A stretch of 64,000 nt of DNA from SG8-32-3 sp964514055 (GCA_964514055.1 CAZEPB010000001.1:124001-188000), one strand, 5' to 3'; counted from the stretch's first letter, positions 34,540-43,842 are shown. Translations and numbers: made by a program. Notes: generated by a model not told the origin, from the sequence alone.

Positions 34540-35154
34540 TTGAACGTTAATTCTGACGTAAGGCGTAAAATCGCAAGAGAAGCAGCAACCCTACTGTATT
34601 TTGGAGCCGAAAAAGAATACAAACAAGCCAAATTGAAGGCGGCAAAAACTCTAGGCGCTTATTTTCTACCCTCAAACCTTGAGGTTGCCTTAGAACTCGA
34701 CAAAATCTCCGAAGAAAACGAGGGACCAGCCAGAAAAGAACGGTTAATCCAAATGCGAAAAGAAGCCTTGAAACTAATGGTAATCCTCAAGAAATACGGT
34801 CCCATCTTAATCGGGAGCGTTTGGCGTGGGACTATCCGCCAAGGAAGCGACATCGACATAGCAGTGTACCATGATGTGCCCAACGAAATCCTAAACATTC
34901 TCAAGGAGAGCGGCATCAAAATTTCTAAAACCGAGTGGACTTCTGCAACTAAAAGAGGAAAACCTGAAGCCTCTTTTCACATATACGTTCAGACTGCAAG
35001 CAAACAAATGGCTGAACTTGCCGTTAGAAACTCAGAGGAAGCAAGGCACAGGAGAAAATGCGAGATTTTCGGAGATGAAATCAAAGGACTCAACATTAAA
35101 GAGTTAAAAAGACTGCTTAAAGAAAACCCAGCGCAAAAATTTATCCCCGTATAA
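34540..35154 (+). CDS. Nucleotidyltransferase-domain protein
   Basis: 204 residues. An N-terminal helical region of about 75 residues precedes the pol-beta-type motif GPILIGSVWRGTIRQGSDID (GS...R..SDID), which holds the first catalytic aspartates. The acceptor is unknown. It follows the glycosyltransferase closely. Confidence 0.85.
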   Translation: MNVNSDVRRKIAREAATLLYFGAEKEYKQAKLKAAKTLGAYFLPSNLEVALELDKISEENEGPARKERLIQMRKEALKLMVILKKYGPILIGSVWRGTIRQGSDIDIAVYHDVPNEILNILKESGIKISKTEWTSATKRGKPEASFHIYVQTASKQMAELAVRNSEEARHRRKCEIFGDEIKGLNIKELKRLLKENPAQKFIPV

Positions 35155-35280
35155 CTTTCTAACGTTGTCAACTGGTTCTGCGTAGGCTACGAATGTCATT
35201 TCATTGTTTTATTTGGAAAAAGGCACTTAAGTGTGCACTTCAATACGTATTTAGCACAGCTACGCTTGAAGGTTGCAATC

Positions 35281-35628
35281 GTGGAAATCGACAAAAAATC
35301 GTTCAAGAAAATGTTTCCGAAACTATCTGAGGAACTTGAAGGCGGCGAAAGCAAAGTGACCATAGATTCTGTGAGAACAGATTCCGAGAACGCTGAAAAG
35401 TCGCTGTCAGACAAATTTCGCAATTATAATCCCACGGTTGTGGATTTCATACGGCGCTGCGATACTGAGGCGCAGGCAGAGGCGATAATTGCGTATTTGG
35501 AAAAGAGGGGCGAATTAACTAAAGAATACGCCGAGGAGCTTAGAGAGCAACTGAAAAGGAAAGGTGTAAGAAGTTTCGGTTCTAAGAAGGAAGATAACTA
35601 CTATTTCAAACAAAGCGGACTCTGCTAG
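35281..35628 (+). CDS. Archaeal DUF2095-like protein
   Basis: About 115 residues from GTG 35281, preceded by GAAGGT. It starts MEIDKKSFKKMFPKLSEELE and has NPTVVDFIRRCDTEAQAEAI and EYAEELREQLKRKGVRSFGS. These blocks resemble a small uncharacterised archaeal family (DUF2095). Charged, soluble, helical. Function unknown. The frame is open back to 35233, but that part is not like the family. Confidence 0.78.
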   Translation: MEIDKKSFKKMFPKLSEELEGGESKVTIDSVRTDSENAEKSLSDKFRNYNPTVVDFIRRCDTEAQAEAIIAYLEKRGELTKEYAEELREQLKRKGVRSFGSKKEDNYYFKQSGLC

Positions 35629-35719
35629 TTTTTCTGAAAGGTCTGTTTATCGTCGTCGGTTATTCTGTTTCTGTGATGCTTCTTGAAGTAGACCAGCTGT
35701 TATTGAAATCTCGGCAAGT

Positions 35720-36307
35720 TCACGTTAATTCCCTTGTATCCAACTGGTCTAAAACGATATTACCCGCTGTAAGCACAATCACACATTCAGCGGAGCTAAT
35801 CAATGATAAGCTATTTATGTTATACAAAACTGGAACTGTAACGTTTGCGCTTTCTCCTGCATTAAGCCTGCCCATGGTTATTACACCCGTATCACCAATC
35901 TGGGCGCCATTATCCTTATTCAATAGCGCAACCGTTATGGTTAACCCACTTACAGGTATAACATCATTATTCTGGATTAGAACGTAAATATTGCTGATGA
36001 AGGTTAAACCCCCAATGGGTCCACCACCCCCCTTTGAATAATCTGTAATTTCTACACGAAGGTGTCGCGCCTTAGCGAGTTCATGCGTGAAGTCGGCGAG
36101 GCGGTCTTGTTTTTCACGGTTTTGAAGCTGAAGCTCACCGATTTGTTCTTGCAAATCGCTGTTTTGGTCTTGTAATTCGCTGTTTTGAGCTTGAAGGTCG
36201 CTAATCTGATTTTGCACTTCGCTGATTTGGTTATTAACAAACCAAGCTGCAACCAACAAAGCAATAACAGCCATGAGCGCAATAACAGATAATGCTTTCT
36301 TTTTCAT
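35720..36307 (-). CDS. Membrane-anchored coiled-coil protein with beta domain
   Basis: About 195 residues. KKKALSVIALMAVIALLVAA is an N-terminal membrane helix. A regular heptad coiled coil follows (ISEVQNQISDLQAQNSELQD and on), then a 100-residue Ig/FxLYD-like beta domain (VEITDYSKGGGGPIGGLTFI) outside the membrane. It is divergent from the large membrane protein at 36601, with two palindromes and one dispersed repeat between them. Confidence 0.8.
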   Translation of the reverse strand: MKKKALSVIALMAVIALLVAAWFVNNQISEVQNQISDLQAQNSELQDQNSDLQEQIGELQLQNREKQDRLADFTHELAKARHLRVEITDYSKGGGGPIGGLTFISNIYVLIQNNDVIPVSGLTITVALLNKDNGAQIGDTGVITMGRLNAGESANVTVPVLYNINSLSLISSAECVIVLTAGNIVLDQLDTRELT

Positions 36308-36357
36308 TGGCAATCCCTGCTTAATGCTGGACGGTTTCCGTGGTAAAAAGCGTTTTT

Positions 36358-36408
36358 GTCAAGGTTTCTTGACCAAGCACGCGTTCGCGTTAGTCAAATT
36401 TTCTTGAC
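36358..36408. promoter_or_regulatory. Two copies of a GTCAA-N6-TTGAC palindrome
   Basis: GTCAAGGTTTCTTGAC (36358-36373) and GTCAAATTTTCTTGAC (36393-36408) have identical 5-bp arms and 6-bp centres, 35 bp apart. They lie between two divergent membrane-protein genes, just left of repeat copy E6. They are likely sites for a dimeric regulator. Confidence 0.7.
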
Positions 36409-36439
36409 AAAGCTTTGTAAGCTCAGGTTGCACTTGACC

Positions 36440-36476
36440 TTTATGTAAGGGAGGGGGTAGCTCTCCAAGAGCACTA
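36440..36476 (+). repeat. Dispersed TATA/G-run element, copy E6
   Basis: It reads CTTTATGTAAGGGAGGGGGT, then AGCTCTCCAAGAGCACTAG. It is of the GGGAGGGGGTAG subtype and points right, about 125 bp before the start of the gene at 36601. It faces copy E5 (38699-38736) across one gene pair. Confidence 0.75.
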
Positions 36477-36600
36477 GAGAACACGGTGGTCACAGCAAAC
36501 AGCGTTGCCCAATTGAATATGTGGAAGCGCATGGTTCTATTCTAAAAGTAAATAAATAAGCTGTCAATAACATAGAGAAACCTGAACTTGGTGAGTTTGA

Positions 36601-38343
36601 GTGAAGAGAGCCACACTTGTCATCGTGCTTATGGTTTTTTCAGTGGCCATCATCTCACAACTTTCCTTCAACACCCAGCCAGTTTCGGCTCAAGACGACA
36701 CTTACAGCATACAAAGCGTTGAACACGAAGTTGAGGTAATGTACTCTGGACACGTGGTCATACGCGATACAATACACATAAGCGGACAATTAACAGGTGA
36801 CTTCTTAATCGGATTCCCGTATCGCTACGGTTCCTACATCCTCAAAGGCTTAGCGTATGACGCTGACAACACGTTTCAAGTAAGCCTTGGCGTACAGTTA
36901 GCCGACCGAAGCGGTTTCTACGGTGCAAAAATAAGTTTTCCAGAAGGAGCACCCCAAGTTTTCACCGTTGCCTTTGTTCTTTCGAACAGCCTTCTAAGTC
37001 AAGGCTTGAATGCAGGCGCATTCACCCTCGATTTCCCAGCCTACCCCAGCTTAACGAAAAACGTCGCCCAATGCAGTGTCACAATCACCCTTCCCGAAAC
37101 CCCATCGGGCATAACTGTTACAAAGGATGACGGAGAAGTTACCACAACCAGCTTCGTCAAAGGGAACTTGCCTGCGTTCTCTTATTCCCCAGCGACGGCA
37201 AGTTTCACGTTAAGTGCTGGCAGTCTTCGAATAATCACCATGAAAGAACTAAATCGTCAAATCACTATAAACCCTGTAGGCGCTGTCACAGCCTCCGACA
37301 ACTACCGTATCACAAACAACGCACCGTCCAGCATCAATTCTCTTCAAGTAACATTGCCTCTTGAAGCTTCAAACATTGTTGTAAGAAACGAATTTGGCAA
37401 AATCTTAACAACCAACATCCTAAACGACAACGACAACACGCTCTTAGTCAACGTTACATTCATAGCGTCTTTAGCAAGCGATCAATCCACTCTGCTGACG
37501 GCTGAATACACGTTACCCAACGTCTCTTCTGAACAAACCCCTCAGTTTACGTTGAATTTTGACCTTTTCCCAGACTTTAACTACTACGTTGACACGGCAA
37601 CCGTTACGTTCGTTCCTCCTGAAGGAGCCAGGTTGCTAGCACCGCAGCTCTCTTCGGTTGATTCTTCCCAAAGTTTGATCAGAGAGGTCTTTCAAGAATC
37701 TCTGTCTATTAAAAAAGAAGGCGTAAGCAAAGTAGACTTCGCTGTAGTTTCCGAAGATGTTTTGCAAGTCACATACGATTATAATCCTCTCTGGCTGTCT
37801 TTCCGACCCACCGTGTGGGTGTGGACTCTGGCAGTGATTGGAACCGTGGTTGTGGTTGTCTGGAGAAGACCTAAAACTGCTACGCCACGGCGAATTGCGG
37901 CGCCAAAAGCCTCTGTAATTCTCAGTCCAGATCACGTTAAGGATTTCACCGATGGGTACAGCGAAAAGAACAGGCTGTCCTCGGAGTTGAAGGCTCTTGA
38001 GGAGAGAGCGCAGAAAGGCAAGATTCCGAGGCGTAGATATAAGGTGCAGAGGAGGAATTTTGAGGTTCGTTTGGACACGATTTCTAGGAACATTGCTGAG
38101 TTGAAGAGGACTTTCCGTAGTGCAGGGGGTGTTTACGCGGATTTGGTTAGGCAGCTTGATGCGGCAGAGGTCGAGTTGGTTGAGGTTGAAACGAACACTA
38201 GGACCAGCGAGGTTCGCCACAGAAGAGGTGAACTTCCGTTGGAGGCGTATAAGAAGGCGCTTGCGGATTACCAGCGGCGGAAAGAGAAGGCTGAGGCGAC
38301 AATTAACGGAATTCTCTTGCGGCTACGTGAAGAAATTCGTTGA
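36601..38343 (+). CDS. Large surface/membrane protein with cytoplasmic coiled coil
   Basis: 580 residues from GTG 36601, with GGTGA upstream. A signal peptide (FSVAIISQLSFNTQPVSA) leads into about 370 residues of beta-rich ectodomain. RPTVWVWTLAVIGTVVVVVW (about 402-422) is the single membrane helix. The remaining 150 residues are cytoplasmic, basic and coiled coil (KNRLSSELKALEERAQKGKI). The topology (large outside, coiled coil inside) could transmit a surface signal or link the surface layer to the cytoplasm. The family is not recognised. Confidence 0.85.
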   Translation: MKRATLVIVLMVFSVAIISQLSFNTQPVSAQDDTYSIQSVEHEVEVMYSGHVVIRDTIHISGQLTGDFLIGFPYRYGSYILKGLAYDADNTFQVSLGVQLADRSGFYGAKISFPEGAPQVFTVAFVLSNSLLSQGLNAGAFTLDFPAYPSLTKNVAQCSVTITLPETPSGITVTKDDGEVTTTSFVKGNLPAFSYSPATASFTLSAGSLRIITMKELNRQITINPVGAVTASDNYRITNNAPSSINSLQVTLPLEASNIVVRNEFGKILTTNILNDNDNTLLVNVTFIASLASDQSTLLTAEYTLPNVSSEQTPQFTLNFDLFPDFNYYVDTATVTFVPPEGARLLAPQLSSVDSSQSLIREVFQESLSIKKEGVSKVDFAVVSEDVLQVTYDYNPLWLSFRPTVWVWTLAVIGTVVVVVWRRPKTATPRRIAAPKASVILSPDHVKDFTDGYSEKNRLSSELKALEERAQKGKIPRRRYKVQRRNFEVRLDTISRNIAELKRTFRSAGGVYADLVRQLDAAEVELVEVETNTRTSEVRHRRGELPLEAYKKALADYQRRKEKAEATINGILLRLREEIR

Positions 38344-38406
38344 CAGACCTAAACACTTTTATCTTACTGAGGGGGTTTGAGTCAAACTTACGAGAGGTAT
38401 AAAACA

Positions 38407-38589
38407 ATGGTGAAAATAATAGTTGATAATAACAAGTGTACTGGATGCGAAACCTGTGCGAACACTTGTCCAGTTGGTGTCTACGAGATCAAAGATGGCA
38501 AGTCCGTTCCAGTTTACGTTGACGAATGCTTAGTCTGCAGAGCATGCGAAGCCCAGTGCCCTGAAGGCGCGATTCAGGTAATCGAGTAG
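38407..38589 (+). CDS. Two-cluster 4Fe-4S ferredoxin
   Basis: 60 residues from ATG 38407; a TTG at 38377 would add ten unneeded residues. CTGCETCANTCPVGVY and CLVCRACEAQCPEGAI are two CxxCxxCxxxCP motifs. It is a soluble low-potential electron carrier and lies just after the membrane protein on the same strand. Confidence 0.95.
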   Translation: MVKIIVDNNKCTGCETCANTCPVGVYEIKDGKSVPVYVDECLVCRACEAQCPEGAIQVIE

Positions 38590-38698
38590 TTTCCGCGTCA
38601 CAAACTCCGGCTAACCGTTGCATACACGTGTCTCTCAAAAAACTATTCGAGAATTTCTTCCTTTCTTCACCCAATATTTTCAAACAACGCCTTGACGA

Positions 38699-38736
38699 TA
38701 GTGCTTGGAAAAGACTACCCCCTCCCCTTTATATAG
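38699..38736 (-). repeat. Dispersed TATA/G-run element, copy E5
   Basis: On the minus strand it reads CTATATAAAGGGGAGGGGGT, then AGTCTTTTCCAAGCACTA. It combines the GGGAGGGGGTAG core of E4/E6 with the TCTTTTCCA spacer of E2. It lies between the convergent ferredoxin and Ca-ATPase genes and points left towards the ferredoxin 3' end. Confidence 0.75.
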
Positions 38737-38771
38737 AAACTTTATAGGCGTAGCGAAGTTTGAGTGAACCG

Positions 38772-41393
38772 CTACTTCTGTTGCAGTATTTTTTTCAGTT
38801 CCATCCAGAAAGTAGCTGCGAAAGAGACGATTATCACCAAAGCCCAATCCTGCAGGTTGAGGTTCGTGATTTTCAGGGACTCGTGCACGAATGGAAGGCT
38901 GGTTCCAACGATCAACGTGACCGTAGCAAGCAGCGCCCACAGAACCATGACTTTGTTGGAGAAGAACCCCAGTTTTACAAGCGGTTCCTTCTCAGACCTG
39001 AAGTTAAGCGCCAGCAAGATGTGACCCAACATCCATGTGGCGAAAGCCACCGTCTGCGCAAGCATCAATCTTTGATCGGCTGGGAGGTTCGAGTTTAGAA
39101 GCCAAATGGATAGGAAGTTTACGCTGACTGCGGCGAATAAGCTCAGGGCACCCATAGCTATGCCGCTCAGCATGCTTCGGTTCATGAATTTCTCTTTGGG
39201 ATCAACAGGTGGTTTCGTCATGGTGCCGCTTTCCTCGGGTTCCGCGACGAAGGTGGCGGACGCAGCGAGGTCCATGAAGAGTTCCAGCACTATTATTTGG
39301 ATGGGAGCGAAGGGAAGGGGCACACCAATGGCTATGGGAAGGAGAAAGCTGGCTACGAGCGCGACTTTGCAAGCCAAGTAGTAGCGGACACCTTTTCTCA
39401 AGTTACCGAACAGCTTGCGTCCCTCCTTGACTGCGGTTTTTATGGTGGCGAAGTTGTCGTCGGTTAGCACCATGTCCGCTGTTTCTTTGGCAACGTCGGT
39501 TCCTCGAATGCCCATGGAGACGCCGATATGCGCCTCTTTGAGGGCTGGAGCATCGTTTATTCCGTCACCAGTAACGGCAACCACCTCTCCACTTTCCCTG
39601 AAAAGCCGAACCAAACGCAGCTTGTCCTCAGGCGTTACTCGAGCGAAGACAAAAGTTTCTTCTAGCGCCCGTTTCAATTCTTTGTCGTTAACTTTGGAAA
39701 TTTCGCTTCCAGTGAGCACGCGGGTACTGTTGATTCCTACTTGAGCAGCGATGGCTTTTGCGGTTTCTGGATGGTCACCCGTGATCATGACTACTTTTAT
39801 TCCCGCTTCTTGGCACGTGCGGATGGCACCTTTCACTTCCTTTCTCGGCGGGTCTATGAAGCCCACGATGCCAACGAAAACCAAGTTTTGTTCCAAATCG
39901 GTTTTATCCATCTTCGATGTGGCTGGCAACCTGCGATAGCCAAAAGCTAAAAGGCGTTCACCAGACTGAGCCAGTTTAACTGTGTTGTCCGCCACTTCTT
40001 GTCTTGTGGCGTCTGTAATTTCGACTTCTTTTCCTTTGAGCAGTGTTTTTGTTGATTTAGCTAAAACGTTTTCAGGCGCACCGCTTGACAAGACAACCAG
40101 CGAACCGCCGTATTGATACACGTACGAGGCGAGTTTCCGTTTACTATCAAAGCTTAACTCATCTTTTAGAACCCAGTCATTCCTCAGTTTTTCAACGTCA
40201 ATTTTGCCTTGCCTTATCTGTTCCAGAATCGCCTGAGCCATCGGATTGGTCAAAACCGTGTCGCCAGTCAAGTCTCTTATCGCGTCGCTTGCAAGCAGAG
40301 CGGTTTTCAAAGCTTCTCTCTCGTTTTCTTTGAAGCTTGGGGTTTCCACGGTTTTGCCGTCAAAATAGAGGTGTTCGATTCTCATTTTGTTCTCGGTTAT
40401 GGTTCCAGTCTTGTCGGTGGCAATCATGGTGACGTTTCCAAGAGTCTCCGCCGCCCGCAAACGTTTCACCAAAGCGTTTTTTCTTGACAGGGAATAGGCA
40501 CCAACGCCTAGAACCATGGTGATTATTATCGGCAGCTCCTCGGGAATCACCGCAAAAGCCAATGCAAGACCTGTTAAAATCATCTGATCCAGCTGCAAGC
40601 CTCGAAGAAAACCGAGAACGGGAACAAGTACGCAGAAGAAAAGCGCTATCCAAACCAAACTTTTCGAAAGTTGTTTCATGGACAGCTGAAGCGGGGTCTT
40701 CGGCTCCTTTGATGCTTTGGTTAAGCCTGCGACTCTGCCCACTTCGGTGTTGACTCCTGTTGCCGTAATCAGGGCTTTTGCCTGTCCTCTGTTGACAACG
40801 GTTCCAGCGAAAACCATGTTCACCTGCTCCGTGATTCTGGTTTCACTGGGCAGAATTGCATTGGCGTCTTTGGCTACTGGAAATGATTCGCCTGTAAGCG
40901 AAGCCTCATCAACCTCAAGACCGAAAGCGCTTAGGAGCCGAGCGTCTGCGGGCACGCGCTGTCCAGTTTTCATCAGGATAACATCACCAGGTACCAAAAG
41001 GGCGGTTTGCACTTCGCGGGGCTGTCCGTTCCTAAGCACCAGCGTGGTGGGCGGTGCCAGTTTCTTCAAGGCTGCTATCGAGCGTTTAGCGCGGTATTCA
41101 TTCCAAACCTCAACGAGAACAAGGATTGTGATTATGGCGATTATGGTTAAGGCGTCAGTAAGGTTGCCCAAAATGCTGTAGAGCACTCCCACAGCGATGA
41201 GCAGAAGAATCATAGGCTCGGTAATCTCTTCCTTAAGTATTGCCAAGAAACGAATTTCCGTTTCTTCCACAAGCCTGTTCCTTCCATAAGTGGCTAGTCG
41301 CTGCCCTGCTTCTCGATCCGTTAGACCAGTTTCAGGATTCACGCCTGAAGATTGAATTAGTTCCTGCAGTTCTCGCGAATGCCACTGGCTCAT
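38772..41393 (-). CDS. P2-type cation (probably calcium) ATPase
   Basis: 873 residues. The cation ATPase N-terminal domain (LIQSSGVNPETGLTDREAGQ) is present. TGES lies in the actuator domain, AFAVIPEELPIIIT in membrane helix 4 gives ion-site residues, then DKTGTITENKM (phosphorylation), TGDHPETAKAIA and GDGINDAPALK. A six-helix C-terminal membrane block completes it. It resembles SERCA/PMR1-type pumps; the PEELP form is common in prokaryotic members. Calcium or another divalent ion is inferred. Confidence 0.93.
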   Translation of the reverse strand: MSQWHSRELQELIQSSGVNPETGLTDREAGQRLATYGRNRLVEETEIRFLAILKEEITEPMILLLIAVGVLYSILGNLTDALTIIAIITILVLVEVWNEYRAKRSIAALKKLAPPTTLVLRNGQPREVQTALLVPGDVILMKTGQRVPADARLLSAFGLEVDEASLTGESFPVAKDANAILPSETRITEQVNMVFAGTVVNRGQAKALITATGVNTEVGRVAGLTKASKEPKTPLQLSMKQLSKSLVWIALFFCVLVPVLGFLRGLQLDQMILTGLALAFAVIPEELPIIITMVLGVGAYSLSRKNALVKRLRAAETLGNVTMIATDKTGTITENKMRIEHLYFDGKTVETPSFKENEREALKTALLASDAIRDLTGDTVLTNPMAQAILEQIRQGKIDVEKLRNDWVLKDELSFDSKRKLASYVYQYGGSLVVLSSGAPENVLAKSTKTLLKGKEVEITDATRQEVADNTVKLAQSGERLLAFGYRRLPATSKMDKTDLEQNLVFVGIVGFIDPPRKEVKGAIRTCQEAGIKVVMITGDHPETAKAIAAQVGINSTRVLTGSEISKVNDKELKRALEETFVFARVTPEDKLRLVRLFRESGEVVAVTGDGINDAPALKEAHIGVSMGIRGTDVAKETADMVLTDDNFATIKTAVKEGRKLFGNLRKGVRYYLACKVALVASFLLPIAIGVPLPFAPIQIIVLELFMDLAASATFVAEPEESGTMTKPPVDPKEKFMNRSMLSGIAMGALSLFAAVSVNFLSIWLLNSNLPADQRLMLAQTVAFATWMLGHILLALNFRSEKEPLVKLGFFSNKVMVLWALLATVTLIVGTSLPFVHESLKITNLNLQDWALVIIVSFAATFWMELKKILQQK

Positions 41394-41548
41394 TGATAGG
41401 CTACCCTGAAACTCTCTAGGAGAAGATTGGTTTTTTAGAGTTTTGATTCAGAGCGTTGGAAATTTATTCTTCGTTGCTAATTTCGGTTGATTATGCAAAA
41501 CTTTATAACAGCGCCCAGCATTCAGCATTCGTAAAAAGGTAGAAAAAC

Positions 41549-42463
41549 ATGAAATTCGGCACATACGTATTTGAGCCAAAAAAGGCTGAAGGCTTCGACT
41601 TTCATCTCTTCCGCGTTAAACCAGAGGTAGGCAGGCGGTTACCGCCAGTGTCAGACATGTACAGCAACGTCGCCATTTTCGGAGACAACGTTACCGCTCG
41701 CAATCATCCAGACTGGATTTCACAGTCACCTCTTGGCCCAGCGTGGAGAACAAACGACAACTTCAACGTGCGCTGGGACATCCTCTGCCAGACACAACCA
41801 GACCACAGAGCAGAACAACTAGACTACATAGAAGACGTCGCGAGGCATAGCCCAGGAGTCTGGCTTAACAGCATCCACTTCGCAGACCACGGTCACTGCA
41901 CCTGCCCACGCTGCAAAGAACGCTGGAAGAAAAGCGGCTTAAGTTGGCTTGAATGGCGCAGAAAAGAAGTCACCGACTACATGCGAGAAGTAAGCGAACG
42001 AGTACGCGACCGCGCAAAGAAAAAATTCGTCATTGGCCTCCTCCCAGACCCAGTCACAAGCTACGAGCGCTTCGGCATAAACTTCGACGACCTAGCCCCA
42101 CTAACTGACGAGTTCCTTGTCGTCATGTTCAGCAAAAACTACGCTACCCCATGGTACTGGGAAATGCTCACTCGCAACTTCAAAAAACTCCTCAAAGACG
42201 TACCACTGAACATAGCGCTGTACGTTTTCGGCCCTGGAGACAATCCAGCGGAAGTACCCGCTCCAAGCGAGCTGGTCACACTTTCAGTTCGTGCTGGAAG
42301 AGCAGGCGCTGACGGCATTCTGTATCTTACGGACAAAGCTAGCCAAATCTGGGATTTCCAGAAAGCAGTAGTTGACAGGGTCGAACTCAGGGAAAGACTG
42401 AAGACCTACGGATGCCAAGAAGTTCTAGACTTCTTCAAAAGCTGGGAAAAAATCGTAGAGTAA
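41549..42463 (+). CDS. Glycosidase-like TIM-barrel protein with CxCPRC motif
   Basis: 304 residues, no signal peptide. GVWLNSIHFADHGHCTCPRC, then KERWKKSG, resembles the segment found in glycosyl-hydrolase-like barrels (a W/DxxxxCxCxxC loop). VIGLLPDP, EFLVVMFSKNYATPWYWEML and NIALYVFGPGD look like successive barrel strands. The substrate is unknown and catalysis is unproven. TATA-like CTTTATAAC lies about 50 bp upstream. Confidence 0.7.
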   Translation: MKFGTYVFEPKKAEGFDFHLFRVKPEVGRRLPPVSDMYSNVAIFGDNVTARNHPDWISQSPLGPAWRTNDNFNVRWDILCQTQPDHRAEQLDYIEDVARHSPGVWLNSIHFADHGHCTCPRCKERWKKSGLSWLEWRRKEVTDYMREVSERVRDRAKKKFVIGLLPDPVTSYERFGINFDDLAPLTDEFLVVMFSKNYATPWYWEMLTRNFKKLLKDVPLNIALYVFGPGDNPAEVPAPSELVTLSVRAGRAGADGILYLTDKASQIWDFQKAVVDRVELRERLKTYGCQEVLDFFKSWEKIVE

Positions 42464-42622
42464 GCCCTTCGGCAAGACACCTAAAACAATAGGCGAGAGT
42501 GGGTGAAACAAACCACCACGCTGCCTTTTTATTTTTGTTCAAAAAATAAGTGCAGATTCCGCTTACTGTGGCAAGAAGATTGTATAGCTCGCAAAGGCGA
42601 AGGAAAAATAACATATAACCCT

Positions 42623-42638
42623 TCCCCTATTAAGGGGA
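42623..42638. promoter_or_regulatory. Perfect palindrome just after a TATA box
   Basis: TCCCCTATTAAGGGGA has perfect 6-bp arms around ATTA. It starts a few bases after CATATAACCC (about 42612-42621) and before the ribosome binding site of the coiled-coil gene. A repressor here would block the promoter. Confidence 0.6.
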
Positions 42639-42661
42639 GCAATAACGAAGGAGAAATTGCG

Positions 42662-43093
42662 TTGGATGAAGTCTTAGAGATGCTGGACAAAACCGCAAAA
42701 AGAATCCAGAAAGTTTTTGACGAAACCAAAGAGACCGCTTCAAAGCACATAGCAGCTCATGAACAGCTACTTCAGTCAAAAGACGCTTCCGAAGAACAGA
42801 AAATCAAAGCGTTCATGGGAAAAACCCTTGAGCTGGACAGGTTGGAAAGGCTGTCGTCTCAACTGAGCTTGCTTTATACGCTTCAGATATTTGCTTTCAA
42901 AGTTAAAGTGCTGGAAATATCAGTCGGCAACATCAGCGAACAGCTGGCACAGTCGGGAGTGCTGCAGAAAAGCGCGGAGCTGGAGGACATAAAGAAGAAC
43001 ATTAACGCTTTGAAGGTTCTCGTGGAAGCACAGTCCAAATCGATGAAGGAAATCAGAGAAGACCAGAGCAAAAACCTAACATACATCCACTAA
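42662..43093 (+). CDS. Coiled-coil protein of unknown function
   Basis: 143 residues from TTG 42662, with AAGGAG nine bases upstream. Nearly all heptad helix (EVLEMLDKTAKRIQKVFDET; KSAELEDIKKNINALKVLVE), with no membrane segment or catalytic motif. The longer frame to 42503 crosses the TATA box and palindrome, so it is not used. Confidence 0.75.
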   Translation: MDEVLEMLDKTAKRIQKVFDETKETASKHIAAHEQLLQSKDASEEQKIKAFMGKTLELDRLERLSSQLSLLYTLQIFAFKVKVLEISVGNISEQLAQSGVLQKSAELEDIKKNINALKVLVEAQSKSMKEIREDQSKNLTYIH

Positions 43094-43374
43094 AACCACA
43101 ATCCAACACGTCTTTCTTCTGTTTTAGGGCATCTTCCGCTTGGCTTTGCGGATGCTGTCTCAGACCCGTACGTACATTTGGCTTCCGTAGAAGTGTTACG
43201 GCTTCTTTTGAATAAATATGCTGCATACAGCTAAATTGTTGTTTATAAGTGAGTTCATAACACATTTTACTTGACGTTTGCTTAATATTTAGGATAAATT
43301 ATGAACAAATCACAAACACCTTTATATTTAGAGTTGGATATGATAATTATCAAAAATAAGGAGTTGGAATTAAC
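43094..43374. other. Intergenic region with promoter of the Cys-rich micro-gene
   Basis: A leftward 70-codon frame at 43053-43265 is not convincing. CTTTATATTTAGAG (about 43319-43332) is a TATA box, 45-55 bp before GTG 43375, with AAGGAGTTGG between. Confidence 0.5.
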
Positions 43375-43470
43375 GTGTACAGCAGCATAACCCTGGATTG
43401 CCAAACTAAGGCGAAGCGTCTCTTCTGTGAAGACTGCTTAGCGCGCAGATGCTGCAGGATTGCATGTTAA
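43375..43470 (+). CDS. Cysteine-rich 31-residue protein
   Basis: GTG start with AAGGAG 12 bp upstream and a TATA box at a fitting distance. The product starts MYSSITLDCQTKAKRLFCED and ends CLARRCCRIAC: six cysteines in 31 residues. It sits just before a zinc-ribbon gene, 27 bp upstream of that gene's start. It could be a metal-binding micro-protein or a leader peptide. The length is short, so the call is tentative. Confidence 0.5.
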   Translation: MYSSITLDCQTKAKRLFCEDCLARRCCRIAC

Positions 43471-43496
43471 CCCCTAAAACTTTAGGTGAAAAGAAA

Positions 43497-43760
43497 ATGA
43501 AAACGAAGAAGAAAAAGAAAATGAGAACGAAGCTACTCCTTGAGTACAAGGTGGATTTAACTAAAATTGAGGGAAGCGGAGATTTCCCTTGTCCAAAATG
43601 CGGGGTCAAATTGTCTCCAGAAGACCAGGCAGAAAACACGTACTCGATCAAAGAGATAAAGACCAGACGAGACAGGCTAGAAGAAATAGTGATACAGTGC
43701 CACAGATGCGAAAGTTTGATTCGCCTCGCTGGCTTCAAGCTGCTTGATTCGTTGGAGTAG
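43497..43760 (+). CDS. Small zinc-ribbon protein
   Basis: 87 residues from ATG 43497, with AGGTGA upstream. A strongly basic start (MKTKKKKKMRTKL) is followed by CPKCGVKLSPEDQ and CHRCESLIRLAG, two CxxC pairs 39 residues apart that should bind one zinc. The basic arm suggests nucleic-acid binding. Function unknown. Confidence 0.8.
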   Translation: MKTKKKKKMRTKLLLEYKVDLTKIEGSGDFPCPKCGVKLSPEDQAENTYSIKEIKTRRDRLEEIVIQCHRCESLIRLAGFKLLDSLE

Positions 43761-43842
43761 AATGCTTAACTGCTGCTAACCCTCGCTCTGCTGGGCAGGG
43801 TTCTTGCAGCTTCCCAATTTTAACTGAAAACGAACCCTGAGC

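Noticed and set aside
43053..43265. 70-codon minus-strand frame after the coiled-coil gene
   Set aside because: It overlaps the end of the coiled-coil gene, has no start signal and unlikely composition.
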